Shown: positions 1 to 7,689, numbered from the stretch's first letter. The stretch is DNA of 64,000 nucleotides from Cylindrospermum sp. NIES-4074 (GCA_003994795.1 AP018269.1:3457677-3521676), one strand, 5' to 3'. Made by a program: numbers and translations. Notes: generated from the letters alone by a model not told the origin.

Positions 1-630
1 ATACTTAAAGGCTAAATCTTCTAATTCCCATTTAATCTGCCAAATGCCTAAACGATTTGCTAAAGGTGCAAAGATATCTCGTGTTTCTTGAGCGATGCGG
101 CGGCGCTTCTCATCTGGCATAAACTGTAAGGTTCGCATATTATGCAAACGGTCTGCCAATTTCACCACAATTACCCGAATATCTTGGGCCATAGCCAAGA
201 ACATCCGCCGGAAGTTTTCCGCTTGGCCTTCGGTTTTGCTTTTAAAGTTGATTTTAGAAAGTTTGGTGACCCCTTCTACCAATTGACGCACTTCTGGGCC
301 AAAACGTTCTTCTATTTGTTCAATTGTGACATCTGTATCTTCAACTACATCATGGAGAAATCCAGCTGCTATCATAGCAGGACTGCCCCCCAAGTCTCGC
401 AGCAAGCCAGCTACAGCCACGGGATGGCCAATGTATGGTTCTCCCGATTTACGGAATTGACCCTGATGCAGTTGATACGCAAATTGAAATGCTCGACATA
501 TCAAGTTGCGATCGCTATACGTTCGGTCATCTTCCGCTTCACGCCTATTTGCTGAGGACTCTTTTAAACATTTTTTTAGCCATTCCGGAAGAGTCATATC
601 AATGGAGGAATTAACGAGTAAGCTGCTCAT
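1..630 (-). CDS. relA: RelA/SpoT-type (p)ppGpp synthetase/hydrolase, N-terminal part (runs off window)
   Basis: Reading the minus strand from an ATG at 630 gives an open frame of 210 codons that continues past base 1. The product has the HD hydrolase region of Rel/SpoT enzymes: AYQLHQGQFRKSGEPYIGHP, then the HD pair in FLHDVVEDTDVT, then KLADRLHNMRTL and APLANRLGIWQIKWELED, all in family order. The family makes and degrades the stringent-response alarmone (p)ppGpp in the cytoplasm. The synthetase and ACT domains lie outside the window, so whether both activities are intact cannot be judged. A second in-frame ATG (MTLPEW) lies 11 codons in and could be the real start. Cyanobacteria usually have one long Rel enzyme. 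Confidence 0.9.
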   Translation of the reverse strand, partial: MSSLLVNSSIDMTLPEWLKKCLKESSANRREAEDDRTYSDRNLICRAFQFAYQLHQGQFRKSGEPYIGHPVAVAGLLRDLGGSPAMIAAGFLHDVVEDTDVTIEQIEERFGPEVRQLVEGVTKLSKINFKSKTEGQAENFRRMFLAMAQDIRVIVVKLADRLHNMRTLQFMPDEKRRRIAQETRDIFAPLANRLGIWQIKWELEDLAFKY

Positions 631-680
631 ACAATGGGAACTACAGGTTTTCTGTGGATGAGTGGGATATAGACGAAATT

Positions 681-709
681 GACAGCATCGTTAAAAAGAA
701 GATGCTGTC
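681..709. repeat. Perfect 9-bp hairpin upstream of relA
   Basis: GACAGCATC (681-689) pairs perfectly with GATGCTGTC (701-709) around an 11-nt loop. It lies about 50 bp upstream of the Rel start and about 220 bp upstream of patD. No T-run follows on either strand, so it is not a convincing terminator. It may be a leader structure or a small repeat. Nothing else recognisable is seen in 631-927. Confidence 0.4.
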
Positions 710-927
710 GCCCAAAGCCGGGTAGCAAAGACAGTGTGAGAATGATTCCTTAATTGCCTATGGTAATCATCCATTGGGGTTGCGAAGGATTATGTTGCTG
801 AAAATCCATATGATGGCAAACATAGCCTCAAAACGTCGCTTGAGGTTTATAGTTTTCATAAGACAGTCAGAAAGTTTATTGTAAAAGAAAATTTTCTTGA
901 CATTAATACTATCGTAACTAGCACTGG

Positions 928-1281
928 ATGTCTCTAAATCGTGATAAATATCAGGCATTAGCAACATTGCTGGAGCAATTACGCTCTGATGCCACCACAA
1001 CTCAATTAGATGCCCCCGAATTGCGACGGCGTTTGGCCTCCTTGCAGGAATTTTTTGGGCAGCAAATTGTGCCTTTAACTGATGTAGACTCACGGGTGCA
1101 GTCTTATCGGACGGAAATTAGCAAGCAATTGCGACTTTTGGAAATAGATGTCATGTTTTTCCAAGGGGCGCGGCAGGTATCGACTGCACAAACAAGATTG
1201 CAGACAATTAGCGATCGCCTGACAACTTTGCTCCGATACTGCACCGCCATTCTCGAACCAGAAGCACAAGGGGAAAAATAA
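928..1281 (+). CDS. patD: Likely heterocyst frequency control protein PatD
   Basis: A 117-residue, cytoplasmic, mostly helical protein with no signal peptide or membrane segment. Its sequence (SLNRDKYQALATLLEQLRSD, APELRRRLASLQEFFGQQIV, EISKQLRLLEIDVMFFQGAR) matches what I recall of cyanobacterial PatD. PatD is reported to influence heterocyst frequency and to interact with FtsZ. The frame opens with ATG at 928 and is free of repeats. It is divergent from the Rel/SpoT gene, with about 300 bp between their starts, so nitrogen or stringent signalling and pattern control are physically close. The name rests on recognition only; without a search the fallback is a conserved cyanobacterial coiled-coil protein. 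Confidence 0.62.
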   Translation: MSLNRDKYQALATLLEQLRSDATTTQLDAPELRRRLASLQEFFGQQIVPLTDVDSRVQSYRTEISKQLRLLEIDVMFFQGARQVSTAQTRLQTISDRLTTLLRYCTAILEPEAQGEK

Positions 1282-1419
1282 AATAACTCTCCTTTTGATC
1301 TAATTATTCTATCATCCCACTTAGGACTTGTAGCGCACGGTTATCTTCGCAACAAGTCATAGAATCTTTAAATTGGGGATTGGGTTGACTTGCTCACAGA
1401 ATTAAAAGCCAAGTCATGA

Positions 1420-1605
1420 ATTCAGCAGCGACTCAACAGCAAGCAATTAGCTGTTATGAGTCCATTTTTGACTACCCAAGCTGCTGTTTTGTATTATGCA
1501 GATATCTTTCCAATGGGAAGGGTGGCTTTTCTCTGCTCGTTGCCTTTATTGCTATTCCTGGGGATAGTTAACCAACTTGAGTTAAGCAGGGGTGTGTTAT
1601 TTTGA
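1420..1605 (+). pseudogene. C-terminal remnant of a membrane transporter (MFS/DHA2-like)
   Basis: One frame from just after a TGA at 1417 to a TGA at 1603-1605 reads IQQRLNSKQLAVMSPF, then LTTQAAVLYYADIFPMGRVA, then FLCSLPLLLFLGIVNQ. This looks like the final transmembrane helix and tail of a DHA2-type major facilitator permease. No upstream part of such a gene is present: the preceding 130 bp carry stops. The only ATG (1456) would give a 49-residue peptide. It is best read as the 3' remnant of a deleted transporter. A small membrane protein starting at 1456 is the alternative. Confidence 0.4.
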
Positions 1606-1630
1606 GATTTAAGTGAATGATAAAAAACTC

Positions 1631-1915
1631 ATGACCCTCACCCTTAACTTGCCACCAAAATTAGAAGAGTATCTGGCACGGGAAGCTAGACAGCGAGGGC
1701 TTTCGCTTGAAGCGTATACGTTGCAAATTCTCACCAACCACATTCCTCCGCAAGAGAAACAGTCCCAGCTAGTGAATTTGCTTCAGTCTTGGATTGATGA
1801 AGATGAAGCCCAGGAGCAGCAAGAAACAGGTGAGTATTTAATTCAAGCTTTGGACGAAGATCGATTATCTGAGCGTAAGTTATTCCCCATTGAGTTAAAA
1901 GGTGTAACTTGGTGA
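1631..1915 (+). CDS. Antitoxin-like protein of a type II toxin-antitoxin pair
   Basis: About 94 residues from ATG 1631 (a GTG at 1613 would add six). The N-terminus TLTLNLPPKLEEYLAREARQ followed by GLSLEAYTLQIL resembles the ribbon-helix-helix type DNA-binding segment of VapB/ParD-like antitoxins. The C-terminal half is acidic and charged (DEDEAQEQQETGEY), typical of the toxin-binding tail. Its TGA overlaps the GTG of a PIN-domain toxin frame by four bases (GTGA at 1912-1915), the coupling usual for such operons. Because the toxin is broken, the antitoxin may be an orphan or may cross-act on another toxin. Confidence 0.6.
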   Translation: MTLTLNLPPKLEEYLAREARQRGLSLEAYTLQILTNHIPPQEKQSQLVNLLQSWIDEDEAQEQQETGEYLIQALDEDRLSERKLFPIELKGVTW

Positions 1916-2214
1916 GTCGGGTTATCCTTTTGGATTCAGGGCCAATAGGTCTAGTCACAAATCCAAAACTTTCTTCTGAAAGTGTTGCTTGCACCCAATG
2001 ACTGCAAACACTCATTACTTCTGGAAGTCGAGTTATTATTCCAGAAATCGCCGATTATGAAGTGCGTCGAGAGTTGTTGCGAGCAAACAAAGCAAGGGGT
2101 ATTGCTCGCTTAGATGAGTTAAGTCAATTGCTAGAATATCTGCCCATCACAACTGCTGCAATGCGTCAGGCTGCATTATTTTGGGCGTTATCTCAGCCTT
2201 TTAGCCACCGCTGA
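1912..2214 (+). pseudogene. Broken PIN-domain (VapC-like) toxin, internal stop and 3' truncation
   Basis: From a GTG that overlaps the antitoxin stop, the frame reads VSRVILLDSGPIGLVTNPK. It hits TGA at 1999-2001 (codon 30, where homologues appear to have Trp) and continues without further stops through LQTLITSGSRVIIPEIADYE, VRRELLRANKARG and MRQAALFWALSQPF. The first acidic residue of the PIN active site (LLDSGPIG) is present. The frame ends at 2214, inside the 3' end of the convergent SUI1 gene, and lacks the C-terminal PIN aspartates. Two independent lesions (stop codon and truncation) make this an inactive toxin remnant. Confidence 0.7.
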
Positions 2215-2554
2215 TTTTAGCTTTATAGCCAAGTTTGGTCAAAATTTCGACAATTTTCTGCTTGTGGTCGCCCTGAATTTCAATATCATTGTCTTTGATT
2301 GTGCCACCAGTACCACACTGAGTTTTTAACTGTTTCACCAAATCTTCCAAGGTTTCTGGTTTGGACTGAAAACCACTAATCACGGTGACAGTTTTACCCT
2401 TGCGTCCTTTGCGGGAAGCTTGGACTTTCAGGTTTTGTTGTTGGGGTGGTAATTCTTGAGTGGGGCGTTCTAGGGCGCGTTCTAGGGCTGGGGCACCGGT
2501 GCCAAACTCTTGGTAGACAATGCGTTTATCGGATTTGGGATTATTCGGAGACAT
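2201..2554 (-). CDS. SUI1/eIF1-family translation factor (YciH-like)
   Basis: 117 residues. The C-terminal two-thirds carry the SUI1 fold signature: GRKGKTVTVISGFQSKP, LEDLVKQLKTQCGTGGTIKD, then IEIQGDHKQKIVEILTKLGY. In bacteria this family (YciH) is thought to bind the 30S subunit near the P site and to influence initiation fidelity. It is a soluble cytoplasmic protein. The N-terminal 45 residues (RIVYQEFGTGAPALERALER) are low-complexity but usual in cyanobacterial members. It is convergent with, and slightly overlaps, the decayed toxin gene. The divergent trpB starts about 105 bp away. Confidence 0.88.
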   Translation of the reverse strand: MSPNNPKSDKRIVYQEFGTGAPALERALERPTQELPPQQQNLKVQASRKGRKGKTVTVISGFQSKPETLEDLVKQLKTQCGTGGTIKDNDIEIQGDHKQKIVEILTKLGYKAKISGG

Positions 2555-2658
2555 AAAGGTTAAGGAAATAAAAATTACAGGTTGTGGTGATACGTGGGGA
2601 AAACAGCGAACGCTTCTAAAATTTATAATTGACCGTATCCTGTCATTTTACCCAATCC

Positions 2659-3900
2659 GTGACTACTACTCCCCTATCCCCCAATTCTCAATCAACGGCT
2701 TCATTTCCCGATCTACTGGGACGCTTTGGACGCTTTGGTGGTAAATATGTCCCAGAAACGCTGATGCCTGCTTTGGCTGAACTAGAAACAGCTTATCAGC
2801 AATACCGCAACGAACCAGGTTTTCAAGCTGAACTACAACAGTTGTTGCGTGATTATGTGGGACGCGCCACACCCTTATATTTTGCCGAACGTCTCACCTC
2901 CCATTATGCCCGCCCCGATGGCACTGGAGCGCAAATTTACCTGAAGCGTGAAGACTTAAATCACACAGGCGCTCACAAAATCAATAATGCCCTTGGTCAA
3001 GTATTATTAGCCAAGCGCATGGGCAAAAAGCGGATTATTGCCGAAACAGGTGCAGGTCAACATGGCGTAGCTACAGCCACCGTTTGCGCTCGTTTTGGTT
3101 TGGAATGCGTAATTTATATGGGCGTTCATGATATGGAACGTCAAGCCTTGAACGTGTTTAGAATGCGGCTGATGGGGGCCGAGGTGCGTCCGGTAGCTGC
3201 GGGCACAGGAACCCTGAAGGATGCAACTTCTGAGGCTATCCGGGATTGGGTGACGAATGTGGAAACAACTCACTACATCCTGGGTTCAGTGGCAGGGCCC
3301 CATCCTTACCCCATGATGGTACGTGATTTCCATGCGGTGATTGGGCAAGAAACCCGCGCCCAAGCGTTAGAAAAGTGGGGTGGTTTGCCAGATATTCTTT
3401 TGGCTTGTGTGGGCGGTGGTTCCAATGCAATGGGGCTATTCCATGAGTTTGTGCGTGAGTCTTCTATCCGCTTAATTGGGGTAGAAGCTGCGGGAGAAGG
3501 TGTGAATACCACAAAACACGCTGCTACCTTGACAAAAGGACAAATTGGTGTATTGCACGGGGCAATGAGCTATTTGTTGCAAGATAATGATGGACAAGTA
3601 ATTGAGGCTCACTCAATTAGTGCTGGGTTGGATTATCCTGGTGTGGGCCCAGAACACAGCTATTTGAAAGATGCAGGACGGGCGGAATATTACAGCATTA
3701 CAGATGCAGAGGCTTTGGCAGCGTTTCAGCGATTGTCAAAGTTAGAGGGAATTATCCCCGCATTGGAAACAGCCCATGCGATCGCCTATCTAGAAACCCT
3801 ATGCCCTCAACTTAGCGGTAGTCCCCGGATTGTCATCAACTGTTCTGGACGTGGTGATAAAGATGTACAAACAGTAGCCAAGTTTTTAATTAATGAATAA
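2659..3900 (+). CDS. trpB: Tryptophan synthase beta chain
   Basis: TrpB condenses indole with serine using PLP and forms the alpha2-beta2 complex with TrpA, the last step of tryptophan synthesis. Visible are [20 protein letters not shown] near the start, the PLP-lysine motif [13 protein letters not shown] (Lys about residue 107), [17 protein letters not shown], the phosphate loop GGGSNAMG and [16 protein letters not shown] chose GTG at 2659 ([10 protein letters not shown]..., 413 residues) because that is the usual cyanobacterial length. An in-frame TTG at 2629 would add ten residues. No trpA lies next to it, so it is a stand-alone trp gene, as is common in cyanobacteria. Confidence 0.95.
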   Translation: MTTTPLSPNSQSTASFPDLLGRFGRFGGKYVPETLMPALAELETAYQQYRNEPGFQAELQQLLRDYVGRATPLYFAERLTSHYARPDGTGAQIYLKREDLNHTGAHKINNALGQVLLAKRMGKKRIIAETGAGQHGVATATVCARFGLECVIYMGVHDMERQALNVFRMRLMGAEVRPVAAGTGTLKDATSEAIRDWVTNVETTHYILGSVAGPHPYPMMVRDFHAVIGQETRAQALEKWGGLPDILLACVGGGSNAMGLFHEFVRESSIRLIGVEAAGEGVNTTKHAATLTKGQIGVLHGAMSYLLQDNDGQVIEAHSISAGLDYPGVGPEHSYLKDAGRAEYYSITDAEALAAFQRLSKLEGIIPALETAHAIAYLETLCPQLSGSPRIVINCSGRGDKDVQTVAKFLINE

Positions 3901-4274
3901 ATCTATCTTTCTATTCGGCTTTTGCTGAGGAGGATAGTGTTATAAATTAAGTAACTTTCATGCTCTCTCGTTAACTGCAAACGCCAGAACGGGAGGGCTT
4001 TAACTTAAAATTATGGTTTTATGAAACAGGTAAAATTTAACAGTGATTAAATAAATATAATGCTAATTTATAAGTTATTAATATTACCACTTAACAATAA
4101 CTAGTAATAAAAATAATCACGCTAATGGCAGAAGGAAACTGGTGATGAACTACTGCACAATTTTTATAAGCATTGGCGCATTTAAAAGTTTACTGGTAAT
4201 TTTGCCGCCTAGTGCGGTTTCACCAGCACTCTAGAAGCCATAGCCAATTTTTTCATCTAAAACTAGTAGAGTTT

Positions 4275-4420
4275 TACCATTTTTCTTAAAGATTGATACA
4301 CACGATTGAACTTAGCCCCCCTTTTTAAGGGGAGCCAGCGCGGTTATGGGGGAAACCCCCATGAGCCACTGGCATGGGTTGGGGGGATCTTATTTGTTTC
4401 AATCTTATGGGGAATTGGTA
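4275..4420. repeat. Palindromic MITE-like repeat, family A copy 1, with internal 44-bp insert
   Basis: The element runs from TACCATTTTTCTTAAAG through TTAGCCCCCCTTTTTAAGGGG and GGTTGGGGGGATCTTATTTG to GGGGAATTGGTA. The ends are imperfect inverted repeats of each other. Compared with the copy at 53097-53188 it carries an extra stretch of about 44 bp (about 4331-4374) containing the hairpin ATGGGGGAAACCCCCAT. It sits directly upstream of the first CAP-domain gene. The rest of 3901-4274 is AT-rich and I see nothing in it. Confidence 0.7.
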
Positions 4421-4471
4421 TTAGATGGTTTGGCAGTTTACTTTCAGAAATTATCAGGCTGGATATTAGTA

Positions 4472-5005
4472 ATGATCCCAACAAAGATATATAGCATTGC
4501 TTTAGGAACTCTTGTTTTCACAGGTGGAGTGATCGCTATTTCTGCACCTGGTCAAACTTCTACACAAAAAATATCCCAAGTATCAAGTCATAGCTACCAG
4601 GTTGCACAATCTACCGTCAACACTGGGGCAATAGAAGCGTCAGTTTTACAGCAAATTAACCAATATCGATCTTCCCAAGGGCTAGGTGCGCTGACTCGTA
4701 ATTCAGCTCTCGATGCTCAAGCCAGAACTCACAGTCAGAATATGGCTAGTGGTAAAGTCCCATTGGGACACCAGGGATTTCAAGACCGACTTCGAGCATC
4801 TGGTGTTGGCTATAACGCTGCTGCGGAAAATGTCGCTTACAATCAAGGAGCTAACGATCCTGCAACTCAAGCTGTTCAAGGCTGGCTCAAAAGTTCCGGC
4901 CATCTTGCCAATATCAGAGGTAATTTTGACCTGACCGGTATTGGTGTGGCTAGTAATAGCCAAGGTACAATTTATTTCACGCAAATTTTCATGCGTGCAA
5001 AATAA
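4472..5005 (+). CDS. CAP (SCP/PR-1-like) domain secreted protein
   Basis: 177 residues from ATG 4472; a longer frame from 4346 only translates the upstream repeat. The N-terminus (IPTKIYSIALGTLVFTGGVI) is a signal peptide or anchor. From about residue 60 the CAP domain follows: VLQQINQYRSSQGLGAL, ARTHSQNMASGKVPLGHQGF, AAENVAYNQG, AVQGWLKSSGHLANIRG, TGIGVASNSQGTIYFTQIF. The His and Glu of the CAP cavity (GHQGF, AENVAY, SGHLANI) are present. Bacterial CAP proteins are extracytoplasmic and of unclear biochemical role. A close paralogue follows at 5822, so this is a tandem duplication. A hairpin with a T-run follows at 5141. Confidence 0.88.
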   Translation: MIPTKIYSIALGTLVFTGGVIAISAPGQTSTQKISQVSSHSYQVAQSTVNTGAIEASVLQQINQYRSSQGLGALTRNSALDAQARTHSQNMASGKVPLGHQGFQDRLRASGVGYNAAAENVAYNQGANDPATQAVQGWLKSSGHLANIRGNFDLTGIGVASNSQGTIYFTQIFMRAK

Positions 5006-5140
5006 GTTTTACCCAACATTTTGATTAATATAGGAATCCGGTTTGATTATAGAAATTATTTGCTTATGTAGGAAATAGGGTACATGGAAAGGTAAAGTTA
5101 TAGGTCACTTTTTTCAAAAATCAAATAGGAGTCCTATATT

Positions 5141-5179
5141 GTAGTGTCCTTGACATCTGTCAGTGGATACTATTTTTTT
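5141..5179 (+). terminator. Probable intrinsic terminator after the first CAP gene
   Basis: GTAGTGTCCTTGACA (5141-5155) pairs with TGTCAGTGGATACTAT (5158-5173), with a G-T pair and one bulge, followed by TTTTTTT. It lies 136 bp after the CAP stop codon. A related GTAGTGTCC block at 5201 has no comparable T-run. Confidence 0.5.
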
Positions 5180-5356
5180 GAAATTATTTTAAATAATAAT
5201 GTAGTGTCCATAACAATGACTGATGGATATACCAATGAATGCTAGATATTTTTGGCAATAAATTAGAAATTTGTCGGATTTCGCCTAAAAGTCAGCGCAA
5301 TATGAAAATGACAGAATAAAAAGTGTAAGGGTGTGGAGTAAAAATATCCATCACCT

Positions 5357-5647
5357 TTAGAGGATGTTTGTAAAGTATCAAGTCGTATCGAGATCCCCCC
5401 TAGCCCCCCTTAAAAAGGGGGGAATTGGAGTCAAAGTCCCCCTTTTTACGGGGAGCCACTGCGTTGGGCGGCTCCGCCGTGGGCGGGTTTCCCGACTTGA
5501 GGCGACTGTCGTCGGCTCCGCCGACTTAAAGGAGGCAGTGCGTTGCGGGGGTTCCCCCCGTTGTAGCAACTGCCGTCAAGTGGCGTGGATTTAGGGGGAT
5601 CTCAATATTTTTGATACATCACCAAGGACTTTTAAAACATCCTCTTA
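5357..5647. repeat. Terminal-inverted-repeat element, family B copy 1
   Basis: Ends are AGAGGATGTTTGTAAAG on the left and AAAACATCCTCTTA on the right. The core runs GATCCCCCCTAGCCCCCC, TTAAAAAGGGGGGAATTGG, AGCCACTGCGTTG, then GGATTTAGGGGGATCTC. A GC-rich block of about 100 bp (about 5465-5575, with CGGCTCCGCCG) is absent from copy 2 at 47741. The arms are swapped relative to copy 2 while the core keeps its orientation. Open frames across this element are translated repeat, not genes. Confidence 0.75.
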
Positions 5648-5821
5648 CCTGCAAGGGGAAAACAACTTAATTAATTAATGGAAAAATATGACCTATAATC
5701 TACACACCCTGCTATTCCAGGGTTTCTTAGTTCATCAATACTTAATATTATCCTGGTATATATTCTCAGAATCAGAAGATAGAGTATATGTCTAGTCAGT
5801 CCATACACTACCTAATTCTTC

Positions 5822-6364
5822 ATGTTACGACAAACTGCTTTTGGCATGGCTTTAAGTACGCTTGTCCTTGCTAGTGGATTTATGACTGCTGTTCCAGGGA
5901 ATCCTGCTAAGAACAAATCTGCTAATCAGCCGTCATCAAATCTTGCAAGCCAGGTGGCAACATCGAATCTTACTTTTGAAACTACTACTCTAGAAAAATC
6001 AGTTTTTGAGCAAATTAATCTATATCGGGTTTCCCAAGGGCTGCCAAAGTTAACTTTAAATACACATATCACTCGACAAGCCAGAATTCATAGTCAAAAT
6101 ATGGCTCAGGGTAAAGTTCCATTTAGCCATCAGGGGTTTGAACGGCGAGTTAATGCTATCCCTCTGATTTACAACAGTGCAGCAGAAAATGTGGCTTTTA
6201 ACTTAGGATATAGCAATCCTGCTAGCCAAGCTGTTATTGGTTGGTTAAAAAGTCCCGGACATCTGAAGAATATCCAAGGTAACTATAACCTGACTGGAGT
6301 TGGTGTTGCTACCAATCAACGAGGTGAAGTTTACCTGACGCAATTGTTCTTGCACACTAGATAG
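5822..6364 (+). CDS. CAP (SCP/PR-1-like) domain secreted protein, tandem paralogue
   Basis: 180 residues. A signal peptide (RQTAFGMALSTLVLASGFMT) and a low-complexity linker are followed by the CAP domain from about residue 60: VFEQINLYRVSQGLPKL, ARIHSQNMAQGKVPFSHQGF, AAENVAFNLG, AVIGWLKSPGHLKNIQG, TGVGVATNQRGEVYLTQLF. Residues of the CAP cavity (SHQGF, AENVAF, GHLKNI) are conserved with the copy at 4472. The two lie 816 bp apart, separated by a terminator and a repeat element, so they are probably transcribed separately. The product is likely exported; its ligand is unknown. Confidence 0.87.
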   Translation: MLRQTAFGMALSTLVLASGFMTAVPGNPAKNKSANQPSSNLASQVATSNLTFETTTLEKSVFEQINLYRVSQGLPKLTLNTHITRQARIHSQNMAQGKVPFSHQGFERRVNAIPLIYNSAAENVAFNLGYSNPASQAVIGWLKSPGHLKNIQGNYNLTGVGVATNQRGEVYLTQLFLHTR

Positions 6365-6387
6365 ATTTAATTTCTGTTTATTTTGCA

Positions 6388-6445
6388 CAATAATAATGTA
6401 GTGTCTGATGAGACTTTGGTCTAATAAACACTACATTTATTATTG
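6388..6445. terminator. Long inverted repeat between the second CAP gene and rnd
   Basis: CAATAATAATGTAGTGT (6388-6404) pairs with ACACTACATTTATTATTG (6428-6445) with one bulged base. It begins 24 bp after the CAP stop and ends 8 bp before the rnd ATG, so it could terminate the first gene or fold in the rnd leader. The same AATAATAATGTAGTGTC string appears at 5195-5209 after the first CAP gene. Confidence 0.5.
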
Positions 6446-6453
6446 AGCAATTC

Positions 6454-7083
6454 ATGACATTACACGATTTTCAGGTGAGCGATCGCGATCTGAGTGACGC
6501 TACCCTCTCAGAATATCTGGCATCTGAGGCGATCGCCGTCGATACGGAAACAATGGGATTATTGCCACAGCGCGATCGCTTATGTCTCGTCCAGCTATGC
6601 AACCCAGAAGGTAAAGTGACGGCAATTCGCATTGCTAAAGGACAAAGTGAGGCACCAAACCTCAAAAAACTCATGGAAGCAGCGAATATTCTTAAAGTAT
6701 TTCACTTTGCGCGTTTTGACGTTGCTACCTTGCGCTACAACCTGGGGATTCAGGTTCAACCTGTTTTTTGCACCAAAATTGCTAGTAAGTTAGCTCGCAC
6801 CTATACCAATCGCCACGGACTTAAGGATGTAGTGCAGGAGTTAGAACAAGTAGAACTGGATAAAAGCGCTCAAAGTTCTGATTGGGGTAACGCCGCTAAC
6901 TTATCTGATGCTCAACTAAGTTACGCCGCTAATGATGTCCGCTATTTACTCAGTGTCCAGCAAAAACTCCTAAGAATGCTCCAAAGAGAAGAACGCTGGG
7001 AACTAGCTCAAAAATGCTTTCAAGCATTACCAACTATCGTTACCTTGGATTTACTGCAATTTAAGGATTTATTTGAACACTGA
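6454..7083 (+). CDS. rnd: Ribonuclease D-like 3'-5' exonuclease
   Basis: 209 residues, a single DEDDy exonuclease domain without the HRDC domains of E. coli RNase D. The short form is usual in cyanobacteria. Catalytic residues are visible: D30 and E32 in IAVDTETMGL, D89 in FHFARFDVATL, and Y157/D161 in LSYAANDVRYL. The family trims the 3' ends of structured RNAs such as tRNA precursors in the cytoplasm. Transcription converges with the rhodanese gene at 7234, and the shared gap holds an inverted repeat that could stop both. Confidence 0.88.
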   Translation: MTLHDFQVSDRDLSDATLSEYLASEAIAVDTETMGLLPQRDRLCLVQLCNPEGKVTAIRIAKGQSEAPNLKKLMEAANILKVFHFARFDVATLRYNLGIQVQPVFCTKIASKLARTYTNRHGLKDVVQELEQVELDKSAQSSDWGNAANLSDAQLSYAANDVRYLLSVQQKLLRMLQREERWELAQKCFQALPTIVTLDLLQFKDLFEH

Positions 7084-7111
7084 TTTTTCCAGTAGGGACT
7101 GGGGGCAGGGT

Positions 7112-7218
7112 ATTCAATTTTAGATTTTAGATTTTAGATTGGGGTTTGGTAAATATAGGCAGAATTTTATGCCTCATTATCGAAATCTCACTTGAAAATC
7201 CAAAATCCAAAATTGAAT
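7112..7218. terminator. Inverted repeat between convergent rnd and rhodanese genes
   Basis: ATTCAATTTTAGATTTTAGA (from 7112) is matched in inverse orientation by AATCCAAAATCCAAAATTG (ending about 7218), with 24-bp arms and two differences. The left arm contains tandem TTTTAGA heptamers. Its position between two converging genes suggests a bidirectional terminator or a heptamer-repeat expansion. Confidence 0.45.
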
Positions 7219-7233
7219 GCCCCCCTGTCTCCT

Positions 7234-7689
7234 TTATACTTGTTTTTGCTGGTTTTCTAAGTGATTTTGTATCCGAGATACAACATTGTAGTCATCAGCG
7301 CCTGCGGGAGTTTTCGATTCAATAACACCCTCAGTCGGGCCGCCTATAGCCTTCCATGCATCAAGACCGCCTTTGAGTTCAGATACATGCTTGAAACCAG
7401 CAGAACGCAGTATTTTTGCAGCTTGAGCGGTTTGTTCTTCACTAACACCGTAAACGTAAATATCACGGCTTTTATCTAAAGTTGATGTGGCAACGTCTAC
7501 CAATTCATCTGTTGGTACGGGCATTGCACCCATAATATGACCCTGGTTATAGATTTGGCGATCGCGCACATCTAGAATTGTAAAAGCTGGTTCGCCCCAT
7601 TCCAGACGAGACTTAACTACATGAGCATCAGATTGTAGTTCCACTGGCGGCTGTGGGGGAATAATACCGCCAACGAGATTGTTATTCAT
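7234..7689 (-). CDS. Rhodanese-fold protein lacking the active-site cysteine
   Basis: 151 residues, a single rhodanese domain: FTILDVRDRQIYNQGHIMGA is the family's LDVR...GHI block and GLDAWKAIGGP is the C-terminal signature. The loop that should carry the catalytic Cys reads IYVYGVSEEQTAQAAKIL, with no cysteine, so sulfur transfer is unlikely. Such inactive domains usually serve as binding or signalling modules. There is no signal peptide. It is monocistronic and convergent with rnd. Confidence 0.83.
   Translation of the reverse strand: MNNNLVGGIIPPQPPVELQSDAHVVKSRLEWGEPAFTILDVRDRQIYNQGHIMGAMPVPTDELVDVATSTLDKSRDIYVYGVSEEQTAQAAKILRSAGFKHVSELKGGLDAWKAIGGPTEGVIESKTPAGADDYNVVSRIQNHLENQQKQV

Noticed and set aside
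681-709. Intrinsic terminator between Rel and patD
   Set aside because: The stem is perfect, but no T-run follows on either strand and the flanking genes diverge from it.
5364-5594. 76-codon frame (and a similar one at 47753-47965)
   Set aside because: Both are translated family B repeat elements with no start signal and no conserved product.
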